DNA from: CAKZSB01 sp964573105
GTDB taxonomy: Bacteria; Pseudomonadota; Gammaproteobacteria; Granulosicoccales; Granulosicoccaceae
Reading direction: 5' to 3'
DNA: 64,000 nucleotides
Assembly: GCA_964573105.1 (NCBI GenBank)
Contig: CAZNIS010000022.1
Location: 13,307-77,306, forward strand
In this document: positions 47,321-56,214 of the stretch, one piece after another
How positions within the stretch are numbered: position 1 is the stretch's first letter
How the letters are laid out: each line of letters begins with the position of its first letter
The notes under the pieces: model-generated
Seen by the model: the letters and a program-made list of their open reading frames with translations, nothing else
Told to the model about the DNA's origin: nothing
Databases searched by the model: none
Program-made: the position numbers and the translations under genes

Positions 47321-47435
47321 GGGCTGTTCCGATGGAGAAGTAGTGTGGCCTGGCTCGTAGTTGACCAGTGTGACCGCCTCTGGTTCCGGTGCGGTGGGTC
47401 GCTTGCGCATTCAGCGCCGTATTTAACAGGGCGAC

Positions 47436-48650
47436 TCATTCGGCAGGGCGAGTATCAGGCAGGCTTGTACCGGGCGAGTAGAGGCGCGACAGTGGTCCTG
47501 CGGTGAGCCCGTGCAGCAACACGCTGAGCGCCACGGTTGTGAACACCACCGCGGTCAGTCGATCGTATTGCGGGATGCCCGCCGATTCGCCAACCAGCAG
47601 CACGAACAGGATCGATGCCAGACCACGCGGACCGAACCAGGCCAGAAACAAACGATCGCGCCAGCGCGTCGCCGTGCCGAGCAGCGATAGCACGATTGGC
47701 AACATTCTAACGACAGACAGGCTCGCGATAGCATAGAGCAATACAGTGCCGTCTATCTGTGTGAGCACGCCCGGCAGCATCAGTGCGCCGAACAACGCAA
47801 ATGTCGCCAGCACCAGTAGCTGGCCCTCGGTCTCCTGAAATGCGAACAGAAAACTTGCAGGTCTCTGCAATGAGTTGCCAAACACCAGCCCCGCGATAAA
47901 CGCAGAGATAAACCCGTTGCCGTGCAGCAATTCGGCGATCGCCCAGGCCAGGCCCGCCAGTGCGAGGCTCGCGACCCCCTGCCAGCCTTGCCCCAGGGTG
48001 CCGGCATCCAGTGCGCGTCGAGTGGCGAGCGCACCGGCATAGCCGATCGCCAGTCCAGCTAAGGTGCCAAAGCCAATCTGACGTGCCGCCAACAGCAGCC
48101 AATCAGTGGCGGCACCGAGGTTGTGTGTTATGTTGGCGCCGCAGGCGAGCAACAATACGACGGGCACGACCAGTCCGTCGTTAAGTCCACTCTCAACACT
48201 GAGCGTCTGGCGGATTGGCTCTGGCACCGAATGACTCGATACCACAGCCTCCCCCAGGGCGGCATCGGTGGGGGCGAGTATGGCGGCCAGTAGCGCGACA
48301 CTCCAGAACCCAAGCGTCGGGAAAAGCGACAGGCCGATCAAGGTGCCGATCGCGATGCAGCCGGGCAGGCCGATCAGCAGCATTCGCAACGGCTGTCGGT
48401 TGCCTTGTTTCAACGCTGGCAGGCTGATCCGGGAAGCATCGGAAAACAGAACAATAATCAGTGTCAATTCGGCGAGAAAATAGGCGGCGGCATGTGTATT
48501 GCCCGTTTCCAGAGGGAATAGTGAAGAGGTCAGAAGACCAGCAGACACCATGACCATGGGGCCTGTGATCGGGCTATCGGCCAATCTTTCGGCAATCAGC
48601 GACCAAAGCAGCACCACCAACAGCAAAGCCACAATTGCACTTGTTGTCAT
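47436..48650 (-). CDS. Cation:proton antiporter (CPA1-like)
   Basis: 404 residues with about twelve spans. The core motifs of sodium/proton antiporters are present: LAAILAPTDAALGEAVVSS (Thr-Asp) and SVESGLNDGLVVPV (Asn-Asp), the pair that binds the cation. The protein is short for CPA1 and lacks a large cytoplasmic tail. It would exchange Na+ or K+ for H+ at the inner membrane. It is first in a leftward row with the Rieske-TPP and SDR genes. Confidence 0.88.
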   Translation of the reverse strand: MTTSAIVALLLVVLLWSLIAERLADSPITGPMVMVSAGLLTSSLFPLETGNTHAAAYFLAELTLIIVLFSDASRISLPALKQGNRQPLRMLLIGLPGCIAIGTLIGLSLFPTLGFWSVALLAAILAPTDAALGEAVVSSHSVPEPIRQTLSVESGLNDGLVVPVVLLLACGANITHNLGAATDWLLLAARQIGFGTLAGLAIGYAGALATRRALDAGTLGQGWQGVASLALAGLAWAIAELLHGNGFISAFIAGLVFGNSLQRPASFLFAFQETEGQLLVLATFALFGALMLPGVLTQIDGTVLLYAIASLSVVRMLPIVLSLLGTATRWRDRLFLAWFGPRGLASILFVLLVGESAGIPQYDRLTAVVFTTVALSVLLHGLTAGPLSRLYSPGTSLPDTRPAE

Positions 48651-48886
48651 ATTCGCTCCCTTGGATCGGCTTGCCCGCGGCGGGCAATAGGCAGATACTG
48701 AACACTCTCACAGACGGCGCGACACACGCAACAGCTGGCAGGCGCGCTGGATCATCGCGCCAGCGAAACGGACGTGCGGCAAAGTAAAGTCGCTCCTCGT
48801 CTGCGGGGTGCTGGCAGTTCTGGTGTCACATACCTGGCCCGAACAACGCATCGTTTGGCAGCGCTCGCAATCACAGTGGAACCGAT

Positions 48887-49465
48887 TTGAAAAAGAAACT
48901 GGCAGCCTCCTTACTCGGTTGGTTGGGTTGGACGATGGAAGGTGATGCGCCCGACTGTCCGCATTGCGTATTGATTGCCGCACCGCACACGTCTAACTGG
49001 GATTTCCCGTATATGTTGTTGTACGCTGCGGCCTCTGGCCTGAAGGTTCGCTGGCTTGCAAAGAAATCGTTGTTCAATCCTGCAATGGGGTGGTTCATGC
49101 GGCCACTGGGCGGTATACCGGTCGATCGGGGAGCGGCGCAGGACATGGTGGCGGATCTGACCGAAGTATTTGCCCGCGAGCCAAGCCTGATTCTGTTGAT
49201 TCCCACCGAGGCGACGCGTGCAAGGACAGAGTTCTGGAAGTCGGGTTTCTATCGAATTGCCAAAGGTGCCGGGGTGCCGATTGTGCCGACCTATCTTGAC
49301 TACCGCCTGCGGCGCGGTGGTTTTGGCGCCGCGTTGCAGCCAACGGGTGATGTCAGTGCAGACATGCAGTACTTTCGCGATTTTTACTCTGATAAATTCG
49401 GCTTGTACCCGGAGCAGTTCGGCCCGGTGCGATTGCGCGAAGAAATGACTGACGAGGCCGCCTGA
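48887..49465 (+). CDS. Lysophospholipid acyltransferase family protein
   Basis: 192 residues starting at TTG 48887. The acyltransferase HX4D motif is APHTSNWDF, followed by MRPLGGIPVDR and LIPTEATRARTEFWKSGFYRIA, the other blocks of the PlsC-like family. A short form such as this is typical of putative 1-acyl-glycerol-3-phosphate acyltransferases acting on membrane lipids. Acyl donor and acceptor are unknown. It is not in an operon. Confidence 0.85.
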   Translation: MKKKLAASLLGWLGWTMEGDAPDCPHCVLIAAPHTSNWDFPYMLLYAAASGLKVRWLAKKSLFNPAMGWFMRPLGGIPVDRGAAQDMVADLTEVFAREPSLILLIPTEATRARTEFWKSGFYRIAKGAGVPIVPTYLDYRLRRGGFGAALQPTGDVSADMQYFRDFYSDKFGLYPEQFGPVRLREEMTDEAA

Positions 49466-49817
49466 GAGCGTTGCCGGCGGGCGGCGGGCTGCGCGATCTT
49501 TCAACGAACACCTGACTATCAAGACGCACTATATGACAGGCCGGTCGATTGCCAGTGGCCCATCTCTCTCACCTGTCCGTGGTAGCTGGTGACCGATGCC
49601 CGCCCATCGAGCGATCGGGGGATGCACGCCATCGGGTTCTTTGGGTAAGTGTGTTCACCGGCGTTCCGGTACACCAATCATGATCAGTGCGCAGTGGTAC
49701 GGGCAGCGGGGTGGGCGCTGCTAGCTTGCAGATGTATTGCGAACAATCGTCTTGATTACATCGTAGCCTTGCGCGAGGCGCTTGTGCGTCGGCTGGGCTA
49801 TCTATCGGAGAAACCGA
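49466..49817. other. Intergenic region, no gene seen
   Basis: 352 bp between the acyltransferase and yegD-like genes. Open frames here on either strand are short and have no recognisable similarity. I see no terminator with a good T tract and no convincing promoter. Confidence 0.5.
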
Positions 49818-50957
49818 ATGACAATCTGTGGTCTCGACTTCGGTACATCGAATTCGACCATTGGCGTTCTGCGTGATCACAAGCCTGCCATGGTGCCGCT
49901 GGAACAGGATGCTGACGGCGACTGGCAGACTACGCTGCCCAGTGCGTTGTTTTTCGGCTTTGAGGACGATGAGATCAGCTTTGGTCGAGAAGCGATGGCG
50001 CGCTATACCCAGGGCGAGTCGGGGCGTCTGCTGCGTTCCATGAAGAGCCTGTTAGGTAGTTCGTTCATGGGTGATACCACGCAAGTGAAGAACCGTTTTT
50101 ACAGCTTCGATCAAATCATCAGTTTCTTCATTGGCAGCCTGAAGCGTCAGGCCGAAACGTATCTGGGCCACGATACAGCCGACTTGCAGAGCGTTGTGCT
50201 GGGCCGGCCAGTGTTCTTCAACGACGACGATGCGGCACTGGATCGCGCAGCACAGAATCATCTGGAGGCGATTGCGCGTCTGGCCGGTTTCAAAGACGTG
50301 TCGTTTCAATTCGAGCCGATCGCCGCGGCGCTCGATTACGAGCAGAGAGTACAGACTGAGGAGCTCGCGCTGATCGTCGACATTGGCGGCGGTACGTCAG
50401 ACTTCACACTGGTGAGGCTATCGCCACAGCGGCGCGATTGTGATGATCGAGAGTCTGACTTTCTGGCCAATCACGGCGTGCATATTGGCGGTACCGACTT
50501 TGATCGCAGGTTATCGATCGCCGGCGTCATGCCTCAGTTTGGTTTTGGTATGCCGATGGCGGATCGACCGTCTCTGAATATGCCTGGCCACTACTACCAC
50601 GATCTGGCCACCTGGCACAAAATACACCTGCTCTACAGTCGTGACGTGTTGCGTGAATTGAACGAGTTTCGGGTCAATGTCAGTGATAAACAGCGGCTGG
50701 ATCGGTTGATTAAACTGCTGCAAAACCGCAGCGGCCACCGACTGGCAGCATTGGTAGAACAGGCGAAAATCGAACTNNNNNNNNNNNNNNNNNNNNNNNN
50801 NNNNNNNNNNNNNNNNNNNNNNNNNNNNNNNNNNNNNNNNNNNNNNNNNNNNNNNNNNNNNNNNNNNNNNNNNNNNGATGCCAGACGTATCGCAGGTGAC
50901 TTGTATACCAGTGTTGGCAGCGGACTGTTGACCGAGGCGATTCGGCGCTACAGGTGA
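49818..50957 (+). CDS. yegD: YegD-like Hsp70-family chaperone, interrupted by an assembly gap
   Basis: The ATG at 49818 has GGAG seven bases upstream. The actin/Hsp70 ATPase motifs are present: GLDFGTSNSTIGV (phosphate 1), VDIGGGTSDFTLV (phosphate 2) and GGTDFDRR. The VLGRPVFF and FEPIAAALDYE segments match YegD closely. About 320 residues are read before a run of 100 N at 50777-50876. The frame after the run ends in DARRIAGDLYTSVGSGLLTEAIRRYR, matching the YegD C-terminus. Compared with YegD (about 450 residues), some 80-100 residues are missing, so the true gap is probably larger than 100 bp. YegD is a predicted chaperone of the Hsp70 superfamily, without a substrate-binding domain; client unknown. 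Confidence 0.85.
   Translation: MTICGLDFGTSNSTIGVLRDHKPAMVPLEQDADGDWQTTLPSALFFGFEDDEISFGREAMARYTQGESGRLLRSMKSLLGSSFMGDTTQVKNRFYSFDQIISFFIGSLKRQAETYLGHDTADLQSVVLGRPVFFNDDDAALDRAAQNHLEAIARLAGFKDVSFQFEPIAAALDYEQRVQTEELALIVDIGGGTSDFTLVRLSPQRRDCDDRESDFLANHGVHIGGTDFDRRLSIAGVMPQFGFGMPMADRPSLNMPGHYYHDLATWHKIHLLYSRDVLRELNEFRVNVSDKQRLDRLIKLLQNRSGHRLAALVEQAKIEXXXXXXXXXXXXXXXXXXXXXXXXXXXXXXXXXXDARRIAGDLYTSVGSGLLTEAIRRYR
50777..50876. other. Assembly gap (100 N)
   Basis: The run is exactly 100 undetermined bases, the usual placeholder for a scaffold gap of unknown size. It falls inside the yegD-like gene. Confidence 0.99.
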
Positions 50958-50990
50958 AGATCCGTCCGGACCGAAACGCCGTATTAAGTT

Positions 50991-51004
50991 GGGTCGTACG
51001 ACCC
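50991..51004. promoter_or_regulatory. Perfect 14-bp palindrome, possible operator
   Basis: GGGTCGTACGACCC is fully self-complementary. It lies 34 bp after the yegD-like stop and 227 bp before the next gene. It could be an operator or a short cruciform; no second copy was noticed nearby. Confidence 0.3.
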
Positions 51005-51230
51005 GGCGTCTCAAATCCGATTTCCGGGTTTACTCACAGGGGGGCGCGCGTCCGGTCGGAAGAGCTGCCGTGCGCAATGCTGTCTGCTTGCGACCCATAC
51101 CCGTAAGGGTGTGAGAATCGTAGCCAGTTTCACGGTACAGTGTGTCAATTGCCGGTAGATTAACAACGACAGTACCTCGAAGGTGAGGGTAGCCGCTCCA
51201 AACCCGCTGCGCGAACAACTCAAGGACAGG

Positions 51231-53216
51231 ATGTCACCTGTGCGCTCATTCAAAAATAGACTGCCATTGACGATCGGATTGTTTGCCTGGTTGTTTTGCG
51301 CTTCATCGGCCTGGAGTCAAACCGACCTCGGAGACCTGACGCCGGGCTTTGACATCGTGTCTAGTGGTAATACGGTTAGTGATACACAGGACTTTCGGTT
51401 CAATCTGGTCAACGAATTGAACAAGGGCATGTTGTACGTTGAGGCGAGGCCCACTGAACAGGATCTTAGTGATCCGGCGAGGCTGCGGTTGACCGTGACA
51501 CAGTCAGGAATTGAAGTGGGCATCGCGAGAACAATACAAAGCGATTACCTCGGCGATGAATCCTACATCAGATACATTGATAAAGGCATGTTCAGTCCGC
51601 AAGGCCTGTTTTTGCCGATCGGCGGTGAGTATATTGTCTCGGTGGAGAACTTGCACAACGCGCCCGTTGAATATGACCTGACGATCGATATGGTCGGCCC
51701 GCAAATACAGAACGTTGGCGAGTTGCCAAGTTACGGCTCGGCTGAGGCATCCGGTCAGTTGTTCCGCCATGGTCTGATCTGGCTGAACTTTACTATTCCA
51801 GGCGAGGAGGATGACATCCGTTCGCTGTCGATAGAGACCTGGGATGATGGCCGCGGTGATCCGGTCGATACCGAGATTTTCCTGCTCGATCAGAATGGTA
51901 TGCTGATCGAATCGGACGACGATGACGGTGTTGGCTTTTTCAGCAAGCTTGAATTTAACAATGGCAATGCGCCGCCCCCGGGCGACTACACCTTGCTGAT
52001 TGGTGGATATAATACAGATCCGCAGGCTGGGCGTACCGGAACCGACACCGGTTCGTTCCGTGTGTCCTTTTCACACCAGAGCCTTCCGTTTTGCGATCAG
52101 GATGTCCGATCGCGAGAGATTACTCAGACGGCGACCTGGCATTTGTTAAGCCTTCCGTGTTTCACGCCCAGCGGCACGACATTCGGGGAGTTGTTTAGCG
52201 ATGACGCGCTCATGCAGGACTCCACGAAATGGAGTGCTTACACCTACGATGCCAGTGCGGGTGCTTATCAACCGCTGACTGCTGATGTTCCGGTCCCTGC
52301 GCCCGGGACCGGCTTTTGGTTTAACACTACGGAGCCGATGGATCTGATCTTGCCAGATGACAGTTTTGGTCGGGATTTACTGATTGAGGACTGTGTGCAT
52401 GATGCCTGTGTGAGGCTTCGGATCGACGGCGACACCAGCTGGAATATGATCGGTAACCCACTGGATGAGACCATACGGTATTCCGATGTCGAAGTGGATG
52501 CTCGCGGTACCGATTGCACGCTGCTGGATTTCACAACCTGCTCGCTGGATGATTCGCGGCTTGGGAATGCCAGCTTTTTCTATAGCGAGTATCTGCAGGC
52601 ATACGTCGAATTTGCTCGCACTGCGTCGATCTCTCCTCTACGACGAAGCGTCGGCAAACCCTGGGACGGGTTCTGGACCAGGTTTCAGAACGAACCGGGT
52701 GGGCCTAACGCGGGTTTCTGGGGTTTCGGTATAAAGCCATTTTTTGGGCGGTACTGGTTTGTCACCGATAATGAGTTTACGGGTGATCTCGGCGGGCTCG
52801 ACGGTGCTGATCAGATTTGCCAGGCGGAAGCCGATGAAGCCGGTCTGCCGGGAACCTACAAGGCATGGCTTTCCGATTCCACTGGCTCGCCGTCAACTCG
52901 ATTCAATCAGGTAGAGGTACCTTATCTTTTGCCCAATGGTCTGCAGGTCGCAGCGAGCTACGCTCAAATCATCGCCTCCGGGCCGACGTTTCCGTTGAAT
53001 ATTTCCCCGACGCTTTCCATGAGATTCATCGACGTTTGGACGAGCACTAGGGAAAGTGGGTTAGCACTTAGTGATCATTGCGAGACATGGAGTAGTTCGG
53101 AAATTTTTAGTGTAGGAATCCTTGGATCAAGTAGTGAAACGCTTTCCGACATCTGGACCTTCAGTTTATTCGCTGATTGCAACACCAATCATGCGCTTTA
53201 CTGTGTCGGGCAATAA
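51231..53216 (+). CDS. Secreted protein with C-terminal endostatin/C-type-lectin-like (DUF1554-type) domain
   Basis: 661 residues from the ATG at 51231 with AAGGA upstream. A signal peptide ends near SSAWS-QTDLGD. Residues ~20-290 are beta-rich, with a DxDDDD-containing stretch (ESDDDDGVGFFSK) resembling calcium-binding or pre-peptidase-like secreted domains. A middle region has paired cysteines and tryptophans. The last ~155 residues (from FVTDNEFTGDLGGLDGADQICQ) match the DUF1554 / collagenase NC10-endostatin-like pattern: KAWLSDS, then DHCETWSSS and NHALYCV. The fold binds ligands on cell surfaces. The role here is probably extracellular recognition; ligand unknown. Confidence 0.7.
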   Translation: MSPVRSFKNRLPLTIGLFAWLFCASSAWSQTDLGDLTPGFDIVSSGNTVSDTQDFRFNLVNELNKGMLYVEARPTEQDLSDPARLRLTVTQSGIEVGIARTIQSDYLGDESYIRYIDKGMFSPQGLFLPIGGEYIVSVENLHNAPVEYDLTIDMVGPQIQNVGELPSYGSAEASGQLFRHGLIWLNFTIPGEEDDIRSLSIETWDDGRGDPVDTEIFLLDQNGMLIESDDDDGVGFFSKLEFNNGNAPPPGDYTLLIGGYNTDPQAGRTGTDTGSFRVSFSHQSLPFCDQDVRSREITQTATWHLLSLPCFTPSGTTFGELFSDDALMQDSTKWSAYTYDASAGAYQPLTADVPVPAPGTGFWFNTTEPMDLILPDDSFGRDLLIEDCVHDACVRLRIDGDTSWNMIGNPLDETIRYSDVEVDARGTDCTLLDFTTCSLDDSRLGNASFFYSEYLQAYVEFARTASISPLRRSVGKPWDGFWTRFQNEPGGPNAGFWGFGIKPFFGRYWFVTDNEFTGDLGGLDGADQICQAEADEAGLPGTYKAWLSDSTGSPSTRFNQVEVPYLLPNGLQVAASYAQIIASGPTFPLNISPTLSMRFIDVWTSTRESGLALSDHCETWSSSEIFSVGILGSSSETLSDIWTFSLFADCNTNHALYCVGQ

Positions 53217-53227
53217 TTGTTCGTTGG

Positions 53228-54292
53228 CTAAAGCACTTTGCCGCGCGCATCAATAGTCAGCGGCTCAATCGTGCCACCCTGTCTGATCAGCTGAACTTCA
53301 TCAAACATATTCGACACCACACAGACATGGTTCGGCACGATCTCGATCTGATCGCCCGGTTGCAGTGGATTGTCTGCTGACACCTGCAGCACGCCGTGTT
53401 CTTCACTCAGGCCTGCTATCGTGGCATCCGGGAAATCGAGCACATGGCCGTGGCCCTGCATGCCGAGTAGATCGCTGGTGAGAACCTTGGAGCCGGCGTC
53501 GATAACCAGCCGTGTGGAAGTGGGGCGGCTGACGACGGTTGCCACCACGCGCGCGGCACAGTCGGCTTCGGTGCAGATGCCACGCTCCAGCATTGAGCGA
53601 TCCTGGTAAATATAGGTGCCAATGCGATACTCAGTAAAAATTCCATCGCTAGCTGCATCCCACATCAGCGGTGTGCCGCCGGTTGAAACGTCTGGACAGT
53701 TGATGCCAATAGCGTTGAGTTTGGCTATTGTGTCGCGCATGAACTGAACCGGCATCGGGGATGCCAGCTTGTCCGGATAGGTCATCAGGCCTGCGAACTC
53801 GAGGCCTGGCAGGCGGTTGATAAGCGCGGCGAGGTCGGCCGCTTCTTGCGGTGTCTGAACGCCACAGCGCGCGGCGCCGGTGTCGCACTCAACCATCACG
53901 TGCAGCGTGGTTGATTGCCTGGCGAACGCCGCAGATAAGCCTTCGATAACGGTTGCATTGTCTGCCACCACGCCCAGCCGCGTGAGCTGACTGGCGAGTG
54001 CTGCCAGCCGTTTGAGCTTTGCCTCACCTAAGATATTGAACGTGATCAGTATGTCTTCAACACCGGCGGCTGCCATTACTTCGGCCTCACCGATTTTCTG
54101 GCAGGTGATGCCAGCGGCGCCCGCCTGCAGTTGCAGCCGTGTAAAGTGAATCGATTTGTGCGTTTTGATATGCGGCCGCAGCTTCAGGCCGGCATCGTTG
54201 CAGTGGCCTTGGAATCGCTCGATGTTCGCCAGCGCGATAGACTCGTGAACGACGAGTGTCGGTGTATCGACTTCGTATAATTGTCGTGGCAT
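53228..54292 (-). CDS. D-threonine aldolase / D-serine dehydratase-like PLP enzyme
   Basis: 354 residues of the alanine-racemase-fold DSD1/D-threonine aldolase family. The PLP lysine is expected to be Lys43 in RPHIKTHK. The C-terminal metal site is His322 and Cys324 in VPNHVCVVSN. Members cleave D-threonine or 3-hydroxyaspartate to glycine/glyoxylate-type products, or dehydrate D-serine. It lies 24 bp downstream of a PhyH-type oxygenase gene on the same strand. I infer that the pair hydroxylates an amino-acid-like substrate and then cleaves the beta-hydroxy product. Confidence 0.87.
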   Translation of the reverse strand: MPRQLYEVDTPTLVVHESIALANIERFQGHCNDAGLKLRPHIKTHKSIHFTRLQLQAGAAGITCQKIGEAEVMAAAGVEDILITFNILGEAKLKRLAALASQLTRLGVVADNATVIEGLSAAFARQSTTLHVMVECDTGAARCGVQTPQEAADLAALINRLPGLEFAGLMTYPDKLASPMPVQFMRDTIAKLNAIGINCPDVSTGGTPLMWDAASDGIFTEYRIGTYIYQDRSMLERGICTEADCAARVVATVVSRPTSTRLVIDAGSKVLTSDLLGMQGHGHVLDFPDATIAGLSEEHGVLQVSADNPLQPGDQIEIVPNHVCVVSNMFDEVQLIRQGGTIEPLTIDARGKVL

Positions 54293-54316
54293 CAGCGTTG
54301 TCGCCGCTTCGATTTG

Positions 54317-55159
54317 TTAATAACGTTGGCCCGTCTTGCCCTCCGCGCCTTCGTACAGCACGCGCCGCTTGATTTCGATGTCGCGACGGCAAAGCTCGAA
54401 GTCATCCTCGTGCAGCCGACCCTTCGGCGCGTCGGCGATCGTAAAGTGGTTGTATTGATCGCTGCCGCTGACCAGCGCCACCAGTGATCGATCACCGCTC
54501 TGCTGCTTCATCGAGGGCTTGATGTAGCGGATTGCCGCACCCACTCGCCGATAGTCTGCTCGGTTCGGACCGGACGAATGAAACAGGTGCCCGTGGTGCA
54601 GGGAGGCCTGGCCAGCCTGCAACTCAACTGCCACGCCGTCGCCCTCATCAACCTCGACGGCGATCTCCTGCCCGCGTGACAACAGATTGTTTTCATCGAA
54701 GGTATCTTCATGTGGCACTTGCAATTGTTTGTGGCTTCCAGGCACGAACTGCATACAGCCACTTTCGATGGTTGCGGGTGACAGCGCGACCCAGCCGGTG
54801 GTCTCCTCGGCGTCGTCCAGGCCCCAGTAGGTCAAATCCTGATGCCAGCTGACGATGTGGGAGGATTGGGGCTGCTTCATAAACAGGCTGGCGCTCCAGA
54901 CCATCAGATCGGGACCGAGCACCTGGCTCGCCGCGTTGACAAGTACCGGATGCCGGATCAGTTGGTCAAAAGACGGCAACACACGATCGGGATAGGATCG
55001 CAGTATGGCGAGTTTCTCTGCGTCGTCGGCAAGCTCGGCCTCGGCAGCCTCGAGATCCTGCAGCACCTCGCTGGCCTGCGTTGCATTCAGCACATCGATC
55101 GGGAAGACGAATCCGTCGTCCCGATAAGCGTCGACGATAGACGATGAAGCGTGAGACAT
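54317..55159 (-). CDS. Phytanoyl-CoA dioxygenase (PhyH) family Fe(II)/2-oxoglutarate oxygenase
   Basis: 280 residues from the ATG at 55159 with CGGAG upstream; an in-frame extension to 55351 is not supported. The facial-triad start His106-x-Asp108 is in SWHQDLTYW. The distal histidine lies within LHHGHLFHSSG at 188-194, and Arg204/205 in ADYRR would hold 2-oxoglutarate. Bacterial members hydroxylate ectoine, amino acids and other small molecules. Substrate unknown here. It forms a probable operon with the D-threonine-aldolase-like gene. Confidence 0.87.
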   Translation of the reverse strand: MSHASSSIVDAYRDDGFVFPIDVLNATQASEVLQDLEAAEAELADDAEKLAILRSYPDRVLPSFDQLIRHPVLVNAASQVLGPDLMVWSASLFMKQPQSSHIVSWHQDLTYWGLDDAEETTGWVALSPATIESGCMQFVPGSHKQLQVPHEDTFDENNLLSRGQEIAVEVDEGDGVAVELQAGQASLHHGHLFHSSGPNRADYRRVGAAIRYIKPSMKQQSGDRSLVALVSGSDQYNHFTIADAPKGRLHEDDFELCRRDIEIKRRVLYEGAEGKTGQRY

Positions 55160-55294
55160 GATGGGCTCCGAAAATGAGTGGCGAATGACCTTGTCGCAGG
55201 TTGCATCCGATAGTAAGTTCCGCTGGCGGACGTGGCAAGGGGTGCGCCCGTTCGCGCAATTTGATGTCACCAACCCGAGCCTGGATCGCAAGTC

Positions 55295-56212
55295 ATGACG
55301 CCAAGAGATATCGTACTGCTGGACGGAGGCATGGGCCAGGAACTGGCCCATCGTGGGGCGGCCCGCGCGGATCGACTGTGGGGCGCTCAGGTGATGATCG
55401 ACTCACCGGAGCTCGTTACCCGGTTGCACGAGGATTACATTCGCGCCGGCGCGCGGGTGATCACGCTGAACACTTACAGCGTGACGCCCGAACGGCTTGC
55501 GGATGTCGGTCGCGAGCACGAGTTTTCGCGGTTGCAGGTGCTGGCCTTTGAGCTGGCAGCCGCCGCAAGGGCACGCTGTGGCGTGGTCGATGTGAAAATC
55601 GCCGCATCGCTGCCACCGCTGTACGACAGCTATCATCCTCAGCACGCGCCGCCGTTCGAGCAGGCGCTGGCAACCTATCGCGCAATCGTTGCCGAGCAAA
55701 AGGGCGCGGTAGATCTGTTTATCTGTGAGACCATGAGCTCGATCCATGAGGCGAAGGCTGCGGCCACCGCGGCAAGCGAAAGTGATCTGCCGGTCTGGGT
55801 GGCGCTAAGTGTAGATGATGAGTGCTCTGGCACGTTGCGCAGTGGTGAGACTATCGTCGATGCTCGTGAGGCACTGCGTGCCTGTGCGCCGCAGGCGCTG
55901 TTGCTCAACTGCAGCCTGCCCGAGGCGGTCGATGCAGCGTGGTCACAGATGCGCGCGCTGGATTGCGCCATCGGTGCTTACGCCAATGGATTCACGTCTG
56001 TCATGCCGATGGAATATGGTACCAGTGTCGATGCTCTGCAGGCGCGGCAGGATCTCGATCCACAGGCGTACGCCGCATTCGCGTTGCGATGGGCCGATTC
56101 CGGTGGGGCCATTGTCGGGGGTTGCTGCGAGATTACTCCGGCACATATTGCCTGTCTGGCGGACGTACTACAGTCGGCAGGTTACCGAATCACCGGTGAT
56201 GTTCCCGTCTGA
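55295..56212 (+). CDS. Homocysteine S-methyltransferase family protein
   Basis: 305 residues with the zinc-dependent methyltransferase barrel: LLDGGMGQEL at the N-terminus and the three zinc cysteines Cys206 (LLLNCSLPE), Cys277 and Cys278 (GGCCEITP). Family members transfer methyl groups from S-methylmethionine, betaine or similar donors to homocysteine. It is divergent from the PhyH/aldolase pair with a 135-bp gap, so co-regulation is possible. The donor cannot be told from sequence. Confidence 0.88.
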   Translation: MTPRDIVLLDGGMGQELAHRGAARADRLWGAQVMIDSPELVTRLHEDYIRAGARVITLNTYSVTPERLADVGREHEFSRLQVLAFELAAAARARCGVVDVKIAASLPPLYDSYHPQHAPPFEQALATYRAIVAEQKGAVDLFICETMSSIHEAKAAATAASESDLPVWVALSVDDECSGTLRSGETIVDAREALRACAPQALLLNCSLPEAVDAAWSQMRALDCAIGAYANGFTSVMPMEYGTSVDALQARQDLDPQAYAAFALRWADSGGAIVGGCCEITPAHIACLADVLQSAGYRITGDVPV

Positions 56213-56214
56213 TA

